Below are positions 1-6,001 of a DNA stretch of 7,699 nucleotides, piece by piece. This stretch comes from Spirochaetaceae bacterium. Lineage in GTDB: Bacteria > Spirochaetota > Spirochaetia > Treponematales > Breznakiellaceae. A program made the position numbers and the translations under genes. The notes under the pieces were generated by a model. That model saw nothing but the letters and a program-made list of their open reading frames with translations. It was not told where the DNA came from and did not search any database. Within the stretch, counting starts at the first letter, position 1; every line of letters starts with the position of its first letter. Location: contig JAITNO010000164.1 of the NCBI GenBank assembly GCA_031290405.1, forward strand, positions 1 to 7,699, in the 5' to 3' direction.

Positions 1-18
1 AAACCTCATTCGTCGTCT

Positions 19-40
19 CTGGGGGGGGGTTGCCCCCCAG
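19..40. repeat. GC-rich perfect hairpin
   Basis: An 8-bp perfect inverted repeat (CTGGGGGG at 19-26 pairs with CCCCCCAG at 33-40) encloses a 6-nt loop. Neither side is followed by a T-run, so it is not a convincing intrinsic terminator. It resembles two other GGGGC/GCCCC hairpins in this window (635-647 and about 5977-5987) and may belong to a dispersed palindrome family. The role is unknown. Confidence 0.6.
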
Positions 41-54
41 ACTCCCCACTTGTC

Positions 55-71
55 CGTCAGCCTTGCTGACG
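55..71. repeat. 7-bp stem-loop downstream of the heptad ORF
   Basis: CGTCAGC at 55-61 is perfectly complementary to GCTGACG at 65-71, with a CTT loop. On the minus strand it lies about 40 nt past the stop of the heptad-repeat ORF, so it could shape a transcript 3' end. It lacks a T-tract, so a terminator call is not supported. With the hairpin at 19-40 it accounts for most of the otherwise gene-free 1-106 segment. Confidence 0.5.
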
Positions 72-106
72 AGGAAGCTTTTAAGGGCGCCGAAGAAGAC
101 TTCCAA

Positions 107-631
107 GTCGAATCAGACAATTTCCGTGTCGACACTGAAACCTTCCGTGTCGACATTGAAACCTTCCGTGTCGCCGTTAACGTTGTGAACGTCGCCGTTA
201 ACGTTGTGAACGTTGCCGTTAATGTTGTGAACGTCGCCGTTAACGTCTTCAACGTCGCCGTTAACGTTGTGAACGTCGCCGTTAACATCTTGAACGTCGC
301 CGTTAATGTCTTGAACGACGCCGTTAACGTGGTGAACGTCGCCGTTAAAGAAGAGCACGACGCCGATTAAGTCTTCACAGTCGCCGTTTAAGTTGTGAAC
401 GCCGCCGTTAACGTTGTGAACGTCGCCGTTAAAACCTTCAACGTCGCCGTTAACGTTGTGAACGCTGCCGTTAACATCTTTAACGTCGCCGTTAACGTTG
501 TGAACGCCGCCGTTAACGTTGTGAACGTCGCCGTTAATGTTGTGAACGTCGCCGTTAATGTTGTGAACGTCGCCGTTAAACTCTTCTTGGGCGTCCTGGA
601 ACTCTTCTTGGGCGTCCTGGAAGGCGTGTCG
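107..631. repeat. 25-unit tandem array with an exact 21-bp period
   Basis: From 107 to 631 the sequence divides into 25 consecutive 21-bp units with no insertion or deletion. Read on the plus strand, a core unit is GTCGCCGTTAAC followed by GTTGTGAAC. Twenty core units occupy 170-589, and 18 of these keep GCCGTTAA exactly; the exceptions are the units at 359-379 and 380-400. The three units at 107-169 are a diverged type (GTCGAC...GAAACCTTCCGT). The two at 590-631 are another type built around GGCGTCCTGGAA. The period equals seven codons, so each strand keeps an open frame, and it also equals two turns of B-DNA. There are no unique spacers, so it is not a CRISPR. It may encode a repeat protein on the minus strand (113-661); phased protein-binding sites are an alternative. 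Confidence 0.95.
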
Positions 632-661
632 CTGGGGGCTTAGCCCCGTAGGGCGCAACAA
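113..661 (-). CDS. Putative heptad-repeat protein (NGDVHN-type), function unknown
   Basis: This frame of 182 codons is uninterrupted through the whole 21-bp array. After a short Pro/Gln-containing leader come two FQDAQEE heptads, then about twenty heptads of consensus VNGDVHN, and finally FNVDTEG-type heptads before a TGA. Position 1 is almost always V, I, L or F and position 5 almost always V. Position 6 varies among H, E, Q and K and position 7 among N, D and G. This pattern resembles selection on a repetitive beta-structured or solenoid-like protein, but I recognise no named family. The opposite strand is also open in part but has in-frame TAA codons at 368-370 and 389-391, so the minus strand is the better coding choice. 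I see no signal peptide or membrane segment. The start is uncertain: only TTG codons (661 or 658) precede the repeats. An AGGAGG lies about 14 nt upstream, inside a hairpin. Expression is unproven, and the ORF could be a by-product of the repeat period. Confidence 0.42.
   Translation of the reverse strand: MLRPTGLSPQRHAFQDAQEEFQDAQEEFNGDVHNINGDVHNINGDVHNVNGGVHNVNGDVKDVNGSVHNVNGDVEGFNGDVHNVNGGVHNLNGDCEDLIGVVLFFNGDVHHVNGVVQDINGDVQDVNGDVHNVNGDVEDVNGDVHNINGNVHNVNGDVHNVNGDTEGFNVDTEGFSVDTEIV
635..647. repeat. Small GGGGC/GCCCC hairpin
   Basis: GGGGC at 635-639 pairs with GCCCC at 643-647 across a TTA loop. It falls in the first codons of the putative heptad ORF and resembles the palindromes at 19-40 and about 5977-5987. 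It may be a dispersed GC palindrome rather than a dedicated signal. Confidence 0.4.
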
Positions 662-688
662 AATAAGGCGCGCCCCCTCCTGGGGGCG
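657..688 (-). terminator. Candidate intrinsic terminator after the HD-GYP gene
   Basis: On the minus strand a perfect 7-bp stem (CGCCCCC and GGGGGCG, at 688-682 and 677-671) with an AGGA loop is followed by a T-rich stretch (CCTTATTTTGTT). It begins 33 nt past the HD-GYP stop codon, which suits the end of the operon. The T-tract is interrupted and starts a few bases after the stem, so termination may be partial. The loop and 3' arm also contain AGGAGG, the best Shine-Dalgarno match near the heptad ORF. A regulatory hairpin is therefore possible. Confidence 0.5.
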
Positions 689-721
689 TGTAAGGGGAAC
701 TGGCGTTTGCGGTGGGCGCGT

Positions 722-1858
722 TTATTCGGCGTCTTTGTTTTTTTCGAAGATGGCGTTGAAGGCGGGGGCTATTTTCATGGCGATGTCGAGCAGGCCGGGG
801 TCGAACTGGGTGCCGCGCACCTCCAGCATCTTCTCGATTGCCGTTTCGTGGCTGAATCCTTTCTTGTAGCTGCGGCGCGAACGGAGGGCGTCGTAGACGT
901 CGGCAATCGAAACGATGCGGGCTGACAGCGGTATCATCTCGCTTTCGAGCTGGAAGGGGTAGCCTTTGCCGTCCCATTTTTCGTGGTGGCAGAGGGCGAT
1001 TTCTTTTGCCATGGGGTTGGGGTAGGCTTCCAGGATGAAGGCGCCGTTTTTGGTGTGCTCCTTCATGATCGACCATTCAAAATCGGAGAGCGGGCCCTCT
1101 TTGTTGAGGATGTCGTCCGGCGTGCCGATTTTGCCGACGTCGTGCATTGCCGCCAGGAAGCCGATGTTGCCAATGAATTCGGCGTCGACGGCGGGATACT
1201 CTGGTTTGTTGTAGAGCTCGCGGGCCAGGGCCTCGGAATAATAATTTACTCTCTCGATGTGCTTGCCGGTGTCGTTGTCCTTGAGCTTGGAGGCTTCGAG
1301 GAGGCTGGAAAAGAGGCCGCGCAGGACTTTTCGGTTTTCTTTGGTTACGTCGTCGAACATGACGGTGAACTCGATGGGGTTTTTTACGTTGATGCCCGCC
1401 GGAAAGATGTAGACTCTTGTCCATACGGTGGGGAATTCCCGCGATCTAATCTGCGCTTGGCCGCGCCAGCTGTACCCGTTTTCGCCGTGCAAGAGGGCTT
1501 CGCGTATGCTTTTGACGTCGGCTATGGTAAAATACTTGGCGAAGATGTCAAAGAAGTAGTTGCTGCTCAGTTTTAAGAAGCCGGTGAAGAACTTTTTGCT
1601 GGCGGGGTTCGCGTAAATGATCTTTAACTCTTTGTTGATGACGAGGGCCGGGAAAATGCTCGTCTGGAAGAGGTTGGGTGGGCGCGCTTCCGCGCTTGGT
1701 CTCTGCCCGGCGCCGGATGGAGCGGGCTCTTGCTTGGCCCGCTGATGCAGCACGGATCCTGAATGGACTGGTTTGACGACGGGGCGGGACGCGGTCGCAA
1801 GCTTCTCGCGCGGGTTCCTTCCTTCAGTTTCATAAACGCTGTTCATGTTTGCCGCCAT
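722..1858 (-). CDS. PAS-HD-GYP cyclic-di-GMP phosphodiesterase
   Basis: This 378-residue cytoplasmic protein probably hydrolyses the second messenger cyclic-di-GMP under control of a sensory domain. Residues 1-60 are low-complexity and rich in Pro, Ala and charged residues. A PAS-like domain follows at about 64-175 (FPALVINKELKIIYANPAS near 69-87). The HD-GYP domain occupies about 180-370. Visible motifs are TGKHIERV (H200), the HD pair in HDVGK (H239-D240), KEHTKNG (H268), HHE (291-293), DGKGYP (296-301) and D320 in IADVYDAL. These cover the metal ligands and the GYP signature, so the enzyme looks catalytically intact. I see no receiver domain, membrane segment or signal peptide. The signal sensed by the PAS domain cannot be read. 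ATG at 1858 is preceded by an AGGAAA 12-13 nt away, which is a weak site; a second ATG at codon 5 is possible. The gene starts 24 bp after tsaB, so co-transcription is likely. Its frame continues past the TAA into the heptad ORF. Confidence 0.93.
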   Translation of the reverse strand: MAANMNSVYETEGRNPREKLATASRPVVKPVHSGSVLHQRAKQEPAPSGAGQRPSAEARPPNLFQTSIFPALVINKELKIIYANPASKKFFTGFLKLSSNYFFDIFAKYFTIADVKSIREALLHGENGYSWRGQAQIRSREFPTVWTRVYIFPAGINVKNPIEFTVMFDDVTKENRKVLRGLFSSLLEASKLKDNDTGKHIERVNYYSEALARELYNKPEYPAVDAEFIGNIGFLAAMHDVGKIGTPDDILNKEGPLSDFEWSIMKEHTKNGAFILEAYPNPMAKEIALCHHEKWDGKGYPFQLESEMIPLSARIVSIADVYDALRSRRSYKKGFSHETAIEKMLEVRGTQFDPGLLDIAMKIAPAFNAIFEKNKDAE

Positions 1859-1882
1859 TCTCTTTTGTTTCCTTTTTTGTTT

Positions 1883-2575
1883 TCACGCGCCTGCGTTGAT
1901 TTCGGCGTCGCTCTTCCTTAGATAGAGCGGCGCCGAAGCGAACGATTCTTTGCGTTCGACTATGGTAGGGTTTTTGGCAAGATAGTGCAATAAGTCTTCG
2001 GCCCTTCCTTTCCTAAAATGGGGGTCCAGGATGATGGCGTTGTGCGCGAGCAATTCCTGCAGGCGCGGCAGTATCATCGCCGCCGCGTTGCCGGTAAGCC
2101 ATACGTCCTTCCCCGGGGGGACGAGCGCGGCGATTGTTTCGGGAGTGGCGTCGAGGTACTCGCTCATCCGTTGGCCGTTTTCAAAGAGGGCGCAAAAGTA
2201 TCGCCGCTGTTTCGCGTCAAGCACGGGCAGCGCAACGCCGTCAAAGCCGGACTGCGGCGCGGCAAGCGCCGCGCAGTCCAGCGTCGGGATGGACAGGAAG
2301 GGCTTGTTCAGGGCGAGCGCGAAGCCCTTGACGACGGAGAAGCCGATGCGCAGGCCCGTCCACGAGCCCGGCCCGCGTTGGCAGAGGAATAAATCTATCT
2401 CTTGTGTTGTAACGTTTGCCGCCGTCAAAAGCGCGTCGACGACGGTAAACAGGATCTCGCTGTGCACCGTTCCCGCGTCGGCCTGCATCGAATACACCGC
2501 GCCCTTTCGCGGCGCGTCGGTGCGGAGGGCCGCCGACAGCAGCTCCGTCGCGCAGTCAATGGCCAGAACGTTCAT
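1883..2575 (-). CDS. tsaB: TsaB, tRNA threonylcarbamoyladenosine (t6A37) biosynthesis protein
   Basis: TsaB is the non-catalytic ASKHA-fold partner of TsaD. With TsaE it supports transfer of threonylcarbamoyl to A37 of ANN-decoding tRNAs. The 230-residue length is normal for the family. The N-terminal phosphate-loop-like MNVLAIDCAT (1-10), HSE (38-40), the TsaB signature RGPGSWTGLRIG (67-78), DAKQRRY (120-126) and the C-terminal PLYLRKSDAE (216-225) are all present. The HSE motif is shared with TsaD-like proteins, but the short length and lack of the TsaD metal-binding histidine motif favour TsaB. ATG at 2575 lies inside the end of the transketolase C-subunit gene, a 20-nt overlap. The only Shine-Dalgarno-like sequence, GAGG, sits about 12 nt upstream, so translation is probably coupled to termination of the upstream gene. 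TsaD, TsaE and TsaC are not in this window. Confidence 0.95.
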   Translation of the reverse strand: MNVLAIDCATELLSAALRTDAPRKGAVYSMQADAGTVHSEILFTVVDALLTAANVTTQEIDLFLCQRGPGSWTGLRIGFSVVKGFALALNKPFLSIPTLDCAALAAPQSGFDGVALPVLDAKQRRYFCALFENGQRMSEYLDATPETIAALVPPGKDVWLTGNAAAMILPRLQELLAHNAIILDPHFRKGRAEDLLHYLAKNPTIVERKESFASAPLYLRKSDAEINAGA

Positions 2576-3521
2576 GCAGCTTTCGCGCCTCTTCGACGAG
2601 CGCAGAGGCCGTCAGCCGGTAGCGTTCCTGCAAATAATCTTGGGGGCCCACCTCGCCAAACTCGTCGTTGACGCCGTGTTTGTGGAACGCACAGGCGATG
2701 CCGCTTTCCAGGACGGCCGCCCCCACCGCGTCGCCCAGGCCGCCAATCACATTGTGGTTTTCGGCTGTAAGGATTGCGCCGGTTTCCTTTGCGCACCGCT
2801 CCACCAGGGCGCCGTCCAGCGGCTTTACGGTGAACATATCGACGACGCGCACGCTCAGGCCGCCGCGTTCAAGCTCGCCGGCGGCCTTCATCGCCTGCCC
2901 CACCATGAGCCCGCAGGCGATGATGGTAAGATCGTCTCCGTCGCGGAGGATTTCTCCCTTGCCGATGGCAAGCTTGTGGTCCGCCGAATAGATCTTGTCG
3001 TAGGTCTTCCGCGTCAGGCGGACGTAACTGAGGCCGGGCCTGTCCTTGAGCTGCCTCATCATGTTTTCCAGCATCGCCCCGTCGGAAATCTCGATGACGG
3101 TGCTGTGGGGTACGGCGCGCAGAAGGGCCATGTCCTCGAAGGGCATATGGGTGCCGCCGTTAAACGCGGCGGTAACGCCCGCGTCGGAGCCGAAGACGCG
3201 GACGCTGTTGCCCGCGTAGCCCACCGACAGAAACAGCTGGTCGAAGCAGCGCCGCGAGGCGAAGGGGCCGAACGTGTGGATGTAAGGCTTTCTACCGGCG
3301 GCGGAAAGCCCCGCCGCGATGCCGACCATGTTCGCTTCGGCGATGCCGCAGTTTATCGCCTGGTCCTTGTTGTTCTTCCAAAACGTGTGCGTGCCAATCG
3401 AGTTCATCAAGTCGGCGTCCAAATAGACGACGGCCTCATCCTCTTTGGCGAGGGCTTCCATCACCCTGCCAAACACATTTTTATACGGTTCTTTGTCCAA
3501 TGTTCCGTCATAAACAATCAT
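2556..3521 (-). CDS. Transketolase, C-terminal subunit (split type)
   Basis: This 321-residue protein is the pyrimidine-binding plus C-terminal half of a split transketolase (COG3958 type). It works with the adjacent N-terminal subunit to move two-carbon ketol units in the non-oxidative pentose phosphate pathway. GIAEANMVGIAAG (59-71) contains the glutamate (E62) expected to activate the thiamine diphosphate aminopyrimidine ring. GPFASRR (85-91), GGTHMPFED (122-130), VDMFTVKPLD (227-236) and ENHNVIGGLGDAV (254-266) follow as in the transketolase/DXS family. ATG at 3521 directly follows the stop of the N-subunit gene with no spacer. It has a strong GGAGG eight nucleotides upstream, so the two subunits are probably made in equal amounts. 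Similar split enzymes can act on other sugars, for example apulose 4-phosphate transketolases. No apulose-pathway genes are visible here, so generic transketolase is the safest call. Confidence 0.94.
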   Translation of the reverse strand: MIVYDGTLDKEPYKNVFGRVMEALAKEDEAVVYLDADLMNSIGTHTFWKNNKDQAINCGIAEANMVGIAAGLSAAGRKPYIHTFGPFASRRCFDQLFLSVGYAGNSVRVFGSDAGVTAAFNGGTHMPFEDMALLRAVPHSTVIEISDGAMLENMMRQLKDRPGLSYVRLTRKTYDKIYSADHKLAIGKGEILRDGDDLTIIACGLMVGQAMKAAGELERGGLSVRVVDMFTVKPLDGALVERCAKETGAILTAENHNVIGGLGDAVGAAVLESGIACAFHKHGVNDEFGEVGPQDYLQERYRLTASALVEEARKLHERSGH

Positions 3522-4373
3522 TTATACCGCCTCCTTTTCGATGTCGCAAATCACTTTCTCTATGTAGGCCAGGCAGCGTTCGAGGAGCTTGCCTTCAAGC
3601 ACGATATGATGATTTAGCTCTATTTCCTCTATCATGGGCAAGCCGGCGCCCTTCACCGTGTCAAGGACGATGCAGGTCGGCGCCCCCCGCTCCCTGTGCG
3701 CCTCCTCGACCGCCCCCGCGATGGCCCCCACGTCGCCGCCGTCCACCGCAAGCGCGTTCCAGCCGAACGCGCGGAACTTCGCGGCAATGTCGCCCAGTCC
3801 CAAGACCTCCGCAACCGAGCCGTCAAGCTGCTTCTTGTTCGCGTCGACGAACCAGGTAAGGTTGAAAAGCCCCTGCTGGGGGGCGAAGAGCGCGCCCTCC
3901 CAGACTTGCCCCTCGTCAAGCTCGCCGTCGCCCGTTACCAGGTAGGTACTGCCCGGCAATCCGGAAAGCTTTTGCGCCAGGGCAAGCCCGATGGCCGTGG
4001 AGACTCCCTGCCCCAGCGAGCCGGTCGTCATATCGACGCCGGGGGTAAGCTTCCGGTCGCAGTGGCTCGGCAGCTTCGTGCCTGGCCGGTTGAGCGTGGC
4101 AAGCCAGTCGAGGGGGAAGTAGCCCTTAAGGGCAAGCGTCGCGTAGACCGCCGGCCCCGCGTGCCCCTTCGACATCACAAGCTTGTCGCGCTGCGCCCAA
4201 TCGGGGTTTTTCGGGTCGATCCTCATCACCCCGCCGTAGAGCGCGGCCAGCGCGTCGACCACGCTCAGCGCCCCGCCGATGTGCCCGAAGCCCCTCGCCC
4301 CGACGCACTTTACCGTTTCGCGCCGTATCTGCGCGGCAAACAGCCTCAGCTGTTTAATTTCTTGCATATTCAA
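3522..4373 (-). CDS. Transketolase, N-terminal (thiamine diphosphate-binding) subunit
   Basis: This 283-residue protein is the diphosphate-binding half of a split transketolase (COG3959 type). GFGHIGGALS (28-37) includes H31, SKGHAGPA (68-75) includes H71, and GSLGQG is at 118-123. The thiamine diphosphate/Mg motif runs from GDGELDEGQVWEG (148-160), with D149, to N179 in VDANKKQ. KGAG is at 241-244. Together with the 321-residue partner it gives about 604 residues, close to a transketolase without its linker. The start is chosen as TTG at 4373. A strong AGGAGGA (4381-4387) puts GGAGG 8 nt from TTG but 14 nt from the ATG two codons later (4367), and the partner gene uses the same 8-nt spacing. 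A 111-bp gap separates it from the malic enzyme gene, so an internal promoter is possible. Confidence 0.94.
   Translation of the reverse strand: MNMQEIKQLRLFAAQIRRETVKCVGARGFGHIGGALSVVDALAALYGGVMRIDPKNPDWAQRDKLVMSKGHAGPAVYATLALKGYFPLDWLATLNRPGTKLPSHCDRKLTPGVDMTTGSLGQGVSTAIGLALAQKLSGLPGSTYLVTGDGELDEGQVWEGALFAPQQGLFNLTWFVDANKKQLDGSVAEVLGLGDIAAKFRAFGWNALAVDGGDVGAIAGAVEEAHRERGAPTCIVLDTVKGAGLPMIEEIELNHHIVLEGKLLERCLAYIEKVICDIEKEAV
3530..3534 (-). promoter_or_regulatory. Shine-Dalgarno site of the transketolase C subunit
   Basis: GGAGG lies 8 nt before the ATG at 3521, within the last codons of the N-subunit gene. Its strength and position support re-initiation on the second cistron and confirm the chosen start. 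Confidence 0.8.
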
Positions 4374-4380
4374 TACCGTA

Positions 4381-4387
4381 TCCTCCT
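4381..4387 (-). promoter_or_regulatory. Shine-Dalgarno site that decides the TTG start of the transketolase N subunit
   Basis: AGGAGGA is the best ribosome-binding match in this gap. GGAGG is 8 nt from TTG (4373-4371) and 14 nt from the next in-frame ATG (4367-4365), which favours TTG. Confidence 0.7.
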
Positions 4388-4403
4388 ATTTCCACCGCTT
4401 AAA

Positions 4404-4461
4404 GCGACAGACATCCATTTCATTCATACAAAGCGACGGACACCCATCCAGGGCGACGGAC
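4404..4461. repeat. Three GCGAC(A/G)GAC copies in the leader of the transketolase genes
   Basis: Between the malic enzyme and transketolase genes the nonamer occurs at 4404-4412 (GCGACAGAC), 4433-4441 and 4453-4461 (both GCGACGGAC). The first two copies are followed by an AYCCAT-like extension. Spacings are 29 and 20 bp. They could be operator half-sites for regulation of the downstream genes, or short remnants of duplication. The function is not evident. Confidence 0.4.
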
Positions 4462-4471
4462 GCCGTTCCCC

Positions 4472-4486
4472 AAGCCGCGCCGGCTT
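4472..4486. repeat. Hairpin overlapping the malic enzyme stop codon
   Basis: AAGCCG (4472-4477) and CGGCTT (4481-4486) form a perfect 6-bp stem with a 3-nt loop that covers part of the TAA of the malic enzyme gene. On the minus strand it is followed by GGGGAACGG and not a T-run. It is unlikely to be an intrinsic terminator but could stabilise or mark a processed mRNA end inside the operon. Confidence 0.45.
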
Positions 4487-5945
4487 ATGCAAGCGGCGTC
4501 GCCCTCACCGCCTTCAGCGCGTCGGCCAGCGCGTGTTCCAGCATTTCGACGGGGGGCTCCTTGATGTGGCCCAGTCGCCGCATATCATCGAAGAGCGCGC
4601 GGGCGGCCTTGATGTCCGCCGTCGCCCGCGCGTGGACTTCGTCCCAGGTTAAGCGCACGCGGGCGACGCCCTCTTCTATGGCCTGCATTGCCACATCCGC
4701 CGCCTCAACTGCAAATACGTCGGCCTCTTCCATCGTGGCGACGATGCTCTCCGGCGTGATGCCGCGCTTTTCTGAAAAGTCGGCGATCGAATGGGCGCAG
4801 CGGATGGCCATCCCGTCGGTGATCTTCCTTGCCCGCACAAGGAGCGCCCCCTTCAAGATGCCGGGGAAGCAGACTGAGTTGTTTACCTGATTGGGAAAGT
4901 CCCCGCGCCCGGTCGCCACGATGAACGCGCCCTCTTCTTTTGCCGCGTGGGGCCATATCTCCGGCACGGGATTGGCGCAGCAGAAGACGATAGCCTTTGC
5001 CGCCATCGAGCGCACCCACTCGCGCTTGACCGTGTCCGGCCCCGGCTTGGAAAGAGCGATGAGCGCATCGGCCCCTTTAAGGGCCTCCGCAGGAGAGGCG
5101 GCGCGCAGAGGGTTCGTCTTTTGGCAGAGCTCCCACTTGCGATACTCCCGCGCATCTGTTTTGCAGTCCTCCCGCCCACTGTGGAGGGATCCCTTCGAGT
5201 CGAAGATCGTCATCTTTGCGCCGTCGCCGCCGTCGGCAAGAATAAGGCGGGCGATCGTGGTGTTTGCCGCGCCCGCCCCCAAAAGGACGATGCGGGCGTC
5301 TCTTAGCCTCTTGCCGGCAAGCTTAAGCGCGTTGAGTAAGCCGGCGAGGGTGATGCAGGCGGTGCCCTGCGCGTCGTCGTGCCAGACGGGGATGTCGCAG
5401 GCCTCGCGCAGTTCGTCGAGTACCTTGAAGCAGTTGGGCTGGCTTATGTCTTCCAGGTTGACGGCGCCGAACGAAGGGGCGGCCATCTTCACAAAGTCGA
5501 TGATCTTATTGGGATCGTGCTTGCCGTCTTTGCCCCGCGAGTCGATGCAAAGGGCAACGGCGTCCACGCCGCCTAAGTACTTCATCAGCATGGCCTTGCC
5601 TTCCATGACGCCGAGCCCGCCTGGGGGCGTGCAATCGCCGTCGCCCAGGACGCGCGTGGAGTCGGAGACGACGGCGACGAGGTTGCCGCGGTTGGAGAGG
5701 GCGAACGAGGCGTCGTTGTCGTCGCGGATGGTCGTCGAAACCTCCGAGACGCCGGGCGTATACCAAACGTTGAACCAGTTAAAGCCAAAGACGCCGCACT
5801 TAGGCGCCGTCTGAACCTTTCCCCCGTAAAAGAGGTGCGCCTCTTTCGACAGTCTTTTAAGAAAAAGTGTTTTCGCCCGCGCCTTTTGGTCTTCGCTCAA
5901 ATCAGCGGGAAACAGCGCGTTTAGATCTTTTAATGATACATCCAT
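4485..5945 (-). CDS. Malic enzyme (malate dehydrogenase, oxaloacetate-decarboxylating)
   Basis: The enzyme converts malate to pyruvate and CO2 while reducing NAD(P)+. The 486-residue protein shows the family's motifs in order: YTPGV (62-66), EGKAMLMKYLGGVDA (115-129) with the catalytic-lysine candidate K117, the metal-site ED at 165-166, HDDAQGTA (189-196), the Rossmann glycine-rich turn GAGAA (223-227), ANPVPEI (324-330) and NQVNNSVCFPGI (352-363). The final 60-80 residues (WDEVHARATADIK onward) extend past the catalytic core, so it is longer than short bacterial malic enzymes of about 390-430 residues. There is no phosphotransacetylase-like domain as in MaeB. NAD versus NADP use cannot be decided by eye. 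ATG at 5945 has AGGTAGGA nine nucleotides upstream. The gene lies 56 bp after the transporter gene in the same direction, so the two may be co-expressed. Confidence 0.95.
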   Translation of the reverse strand: MDVSLKDLNALFPADLSEDQKARAKTLFLKRLSKEAHLFYGGKVQTAPKCGVFGFNWFNVWYTPGVSEVSTTIRDDNDASFALSNRGNLVAVVSDSTRVLGDGDCTPPGGLGVMEGKAMLMKYLGGVDAVALCIDSRGKDGKHDPNKIIDFVKMAAPSFGAVNLEDISQPNCFKVLDELREACDIPVWHDDAQGTACITLAGLLNALKLAGKRLRDARIVLLGAGAANTTIARLILADGGDGAKMTIFDSKGSLHSGREDCKTDAREYRKWELCQKTNPLRAASPAEALKGADALIALSKPGPDTVKREWVRSMAAKAIVFCCANPVPEIWPHAAKEEGAFIVATGRGDFPNQVNNSVCFPGILKGALLVRARKITDGMAIRCAHSIADFSEKRGITPESIVATMEEADVFAVEAADVAMQAIEEGVARVRLTWDEVHARATADIKAARALFDDMRRLGHIKEPPVEMLEHALADALKAVRATPLA

Positions 5946-5954
5946 GATCAGCCA

Positions 5955-5962
5955 TCCTACCT
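5955..5962 (-). promoter_or_regulatory. Shine-Dalgarno site of the malic enzyme gene
   Basis: AGGTAGGA ends 9 nt before the ATG at 5945. Another ATG 10 nt upstream (ATGGCTG) is out of frame and lies almost on the ribosome-binding site, so it is not used as the start here. Confidence 0.65.
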
Positions 5963-5976
5963 TTTTTTAGAGCCGA

Positions 5977-5987
5977 GGGGCAGCCCC
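5977..5987. repeat. GGGGC/GCCCC palindrome between transporter and malic enzyme genes
   Basis: GGGGCAGCCCC forms a 4-bp stem with a 3-nt loop, or a near-perfect palindrome. On the minus strand it is followed, after TCGGCTC, by an A-run and not a T-run, so it is not a terminator for the transporter gene. It matches the style of the palindromes at 19-40 and 635-647. Confidence 0.35.
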
Positions 5988-6001
5988 CCACCGGCGGCGC
6001 C

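Noticed and set aside
50..370. Plus-strand repeat proteins at 50-370 and 395-643
   Set aside because: These frames are broken by TAA codons in the units at 359-379 and 380-400. The minus strand is continuous and shows more protein-like variation.
107..631. CRISPR array
   Set aside because: The units are contiguous with no unique spacers, and 21 bp is too short for repeat plus spacer. No cas gene is nearby.
107..631. Plasmid-type iteron origin
   Set aside because: Unit length is in the iteron range, but there are about twenty degenerate copies. There is no replication gene or AT-rich region beside them, and the neighbours are chromosomal housekeeping genes.
2031..3617. 528-codon plus-strand ORF
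   Set aside because: It lies antisense to tsaB and the transketolase C subunit, which have clear family motifs. Long antisense frames are common in GC-rich genes.
3696..4652. 318-codon plus-strand ORF spanning the transketolase start and leader
   Set aside because: It is antisense to the N subunit and is rich in Arg/Pro, as expected of a GC shadow frame.
4891..5814. 307-codon plus-strand ORF
   Set aside because: It is antisense to the well-supported malic enzyme gene and has no recognisable motif.
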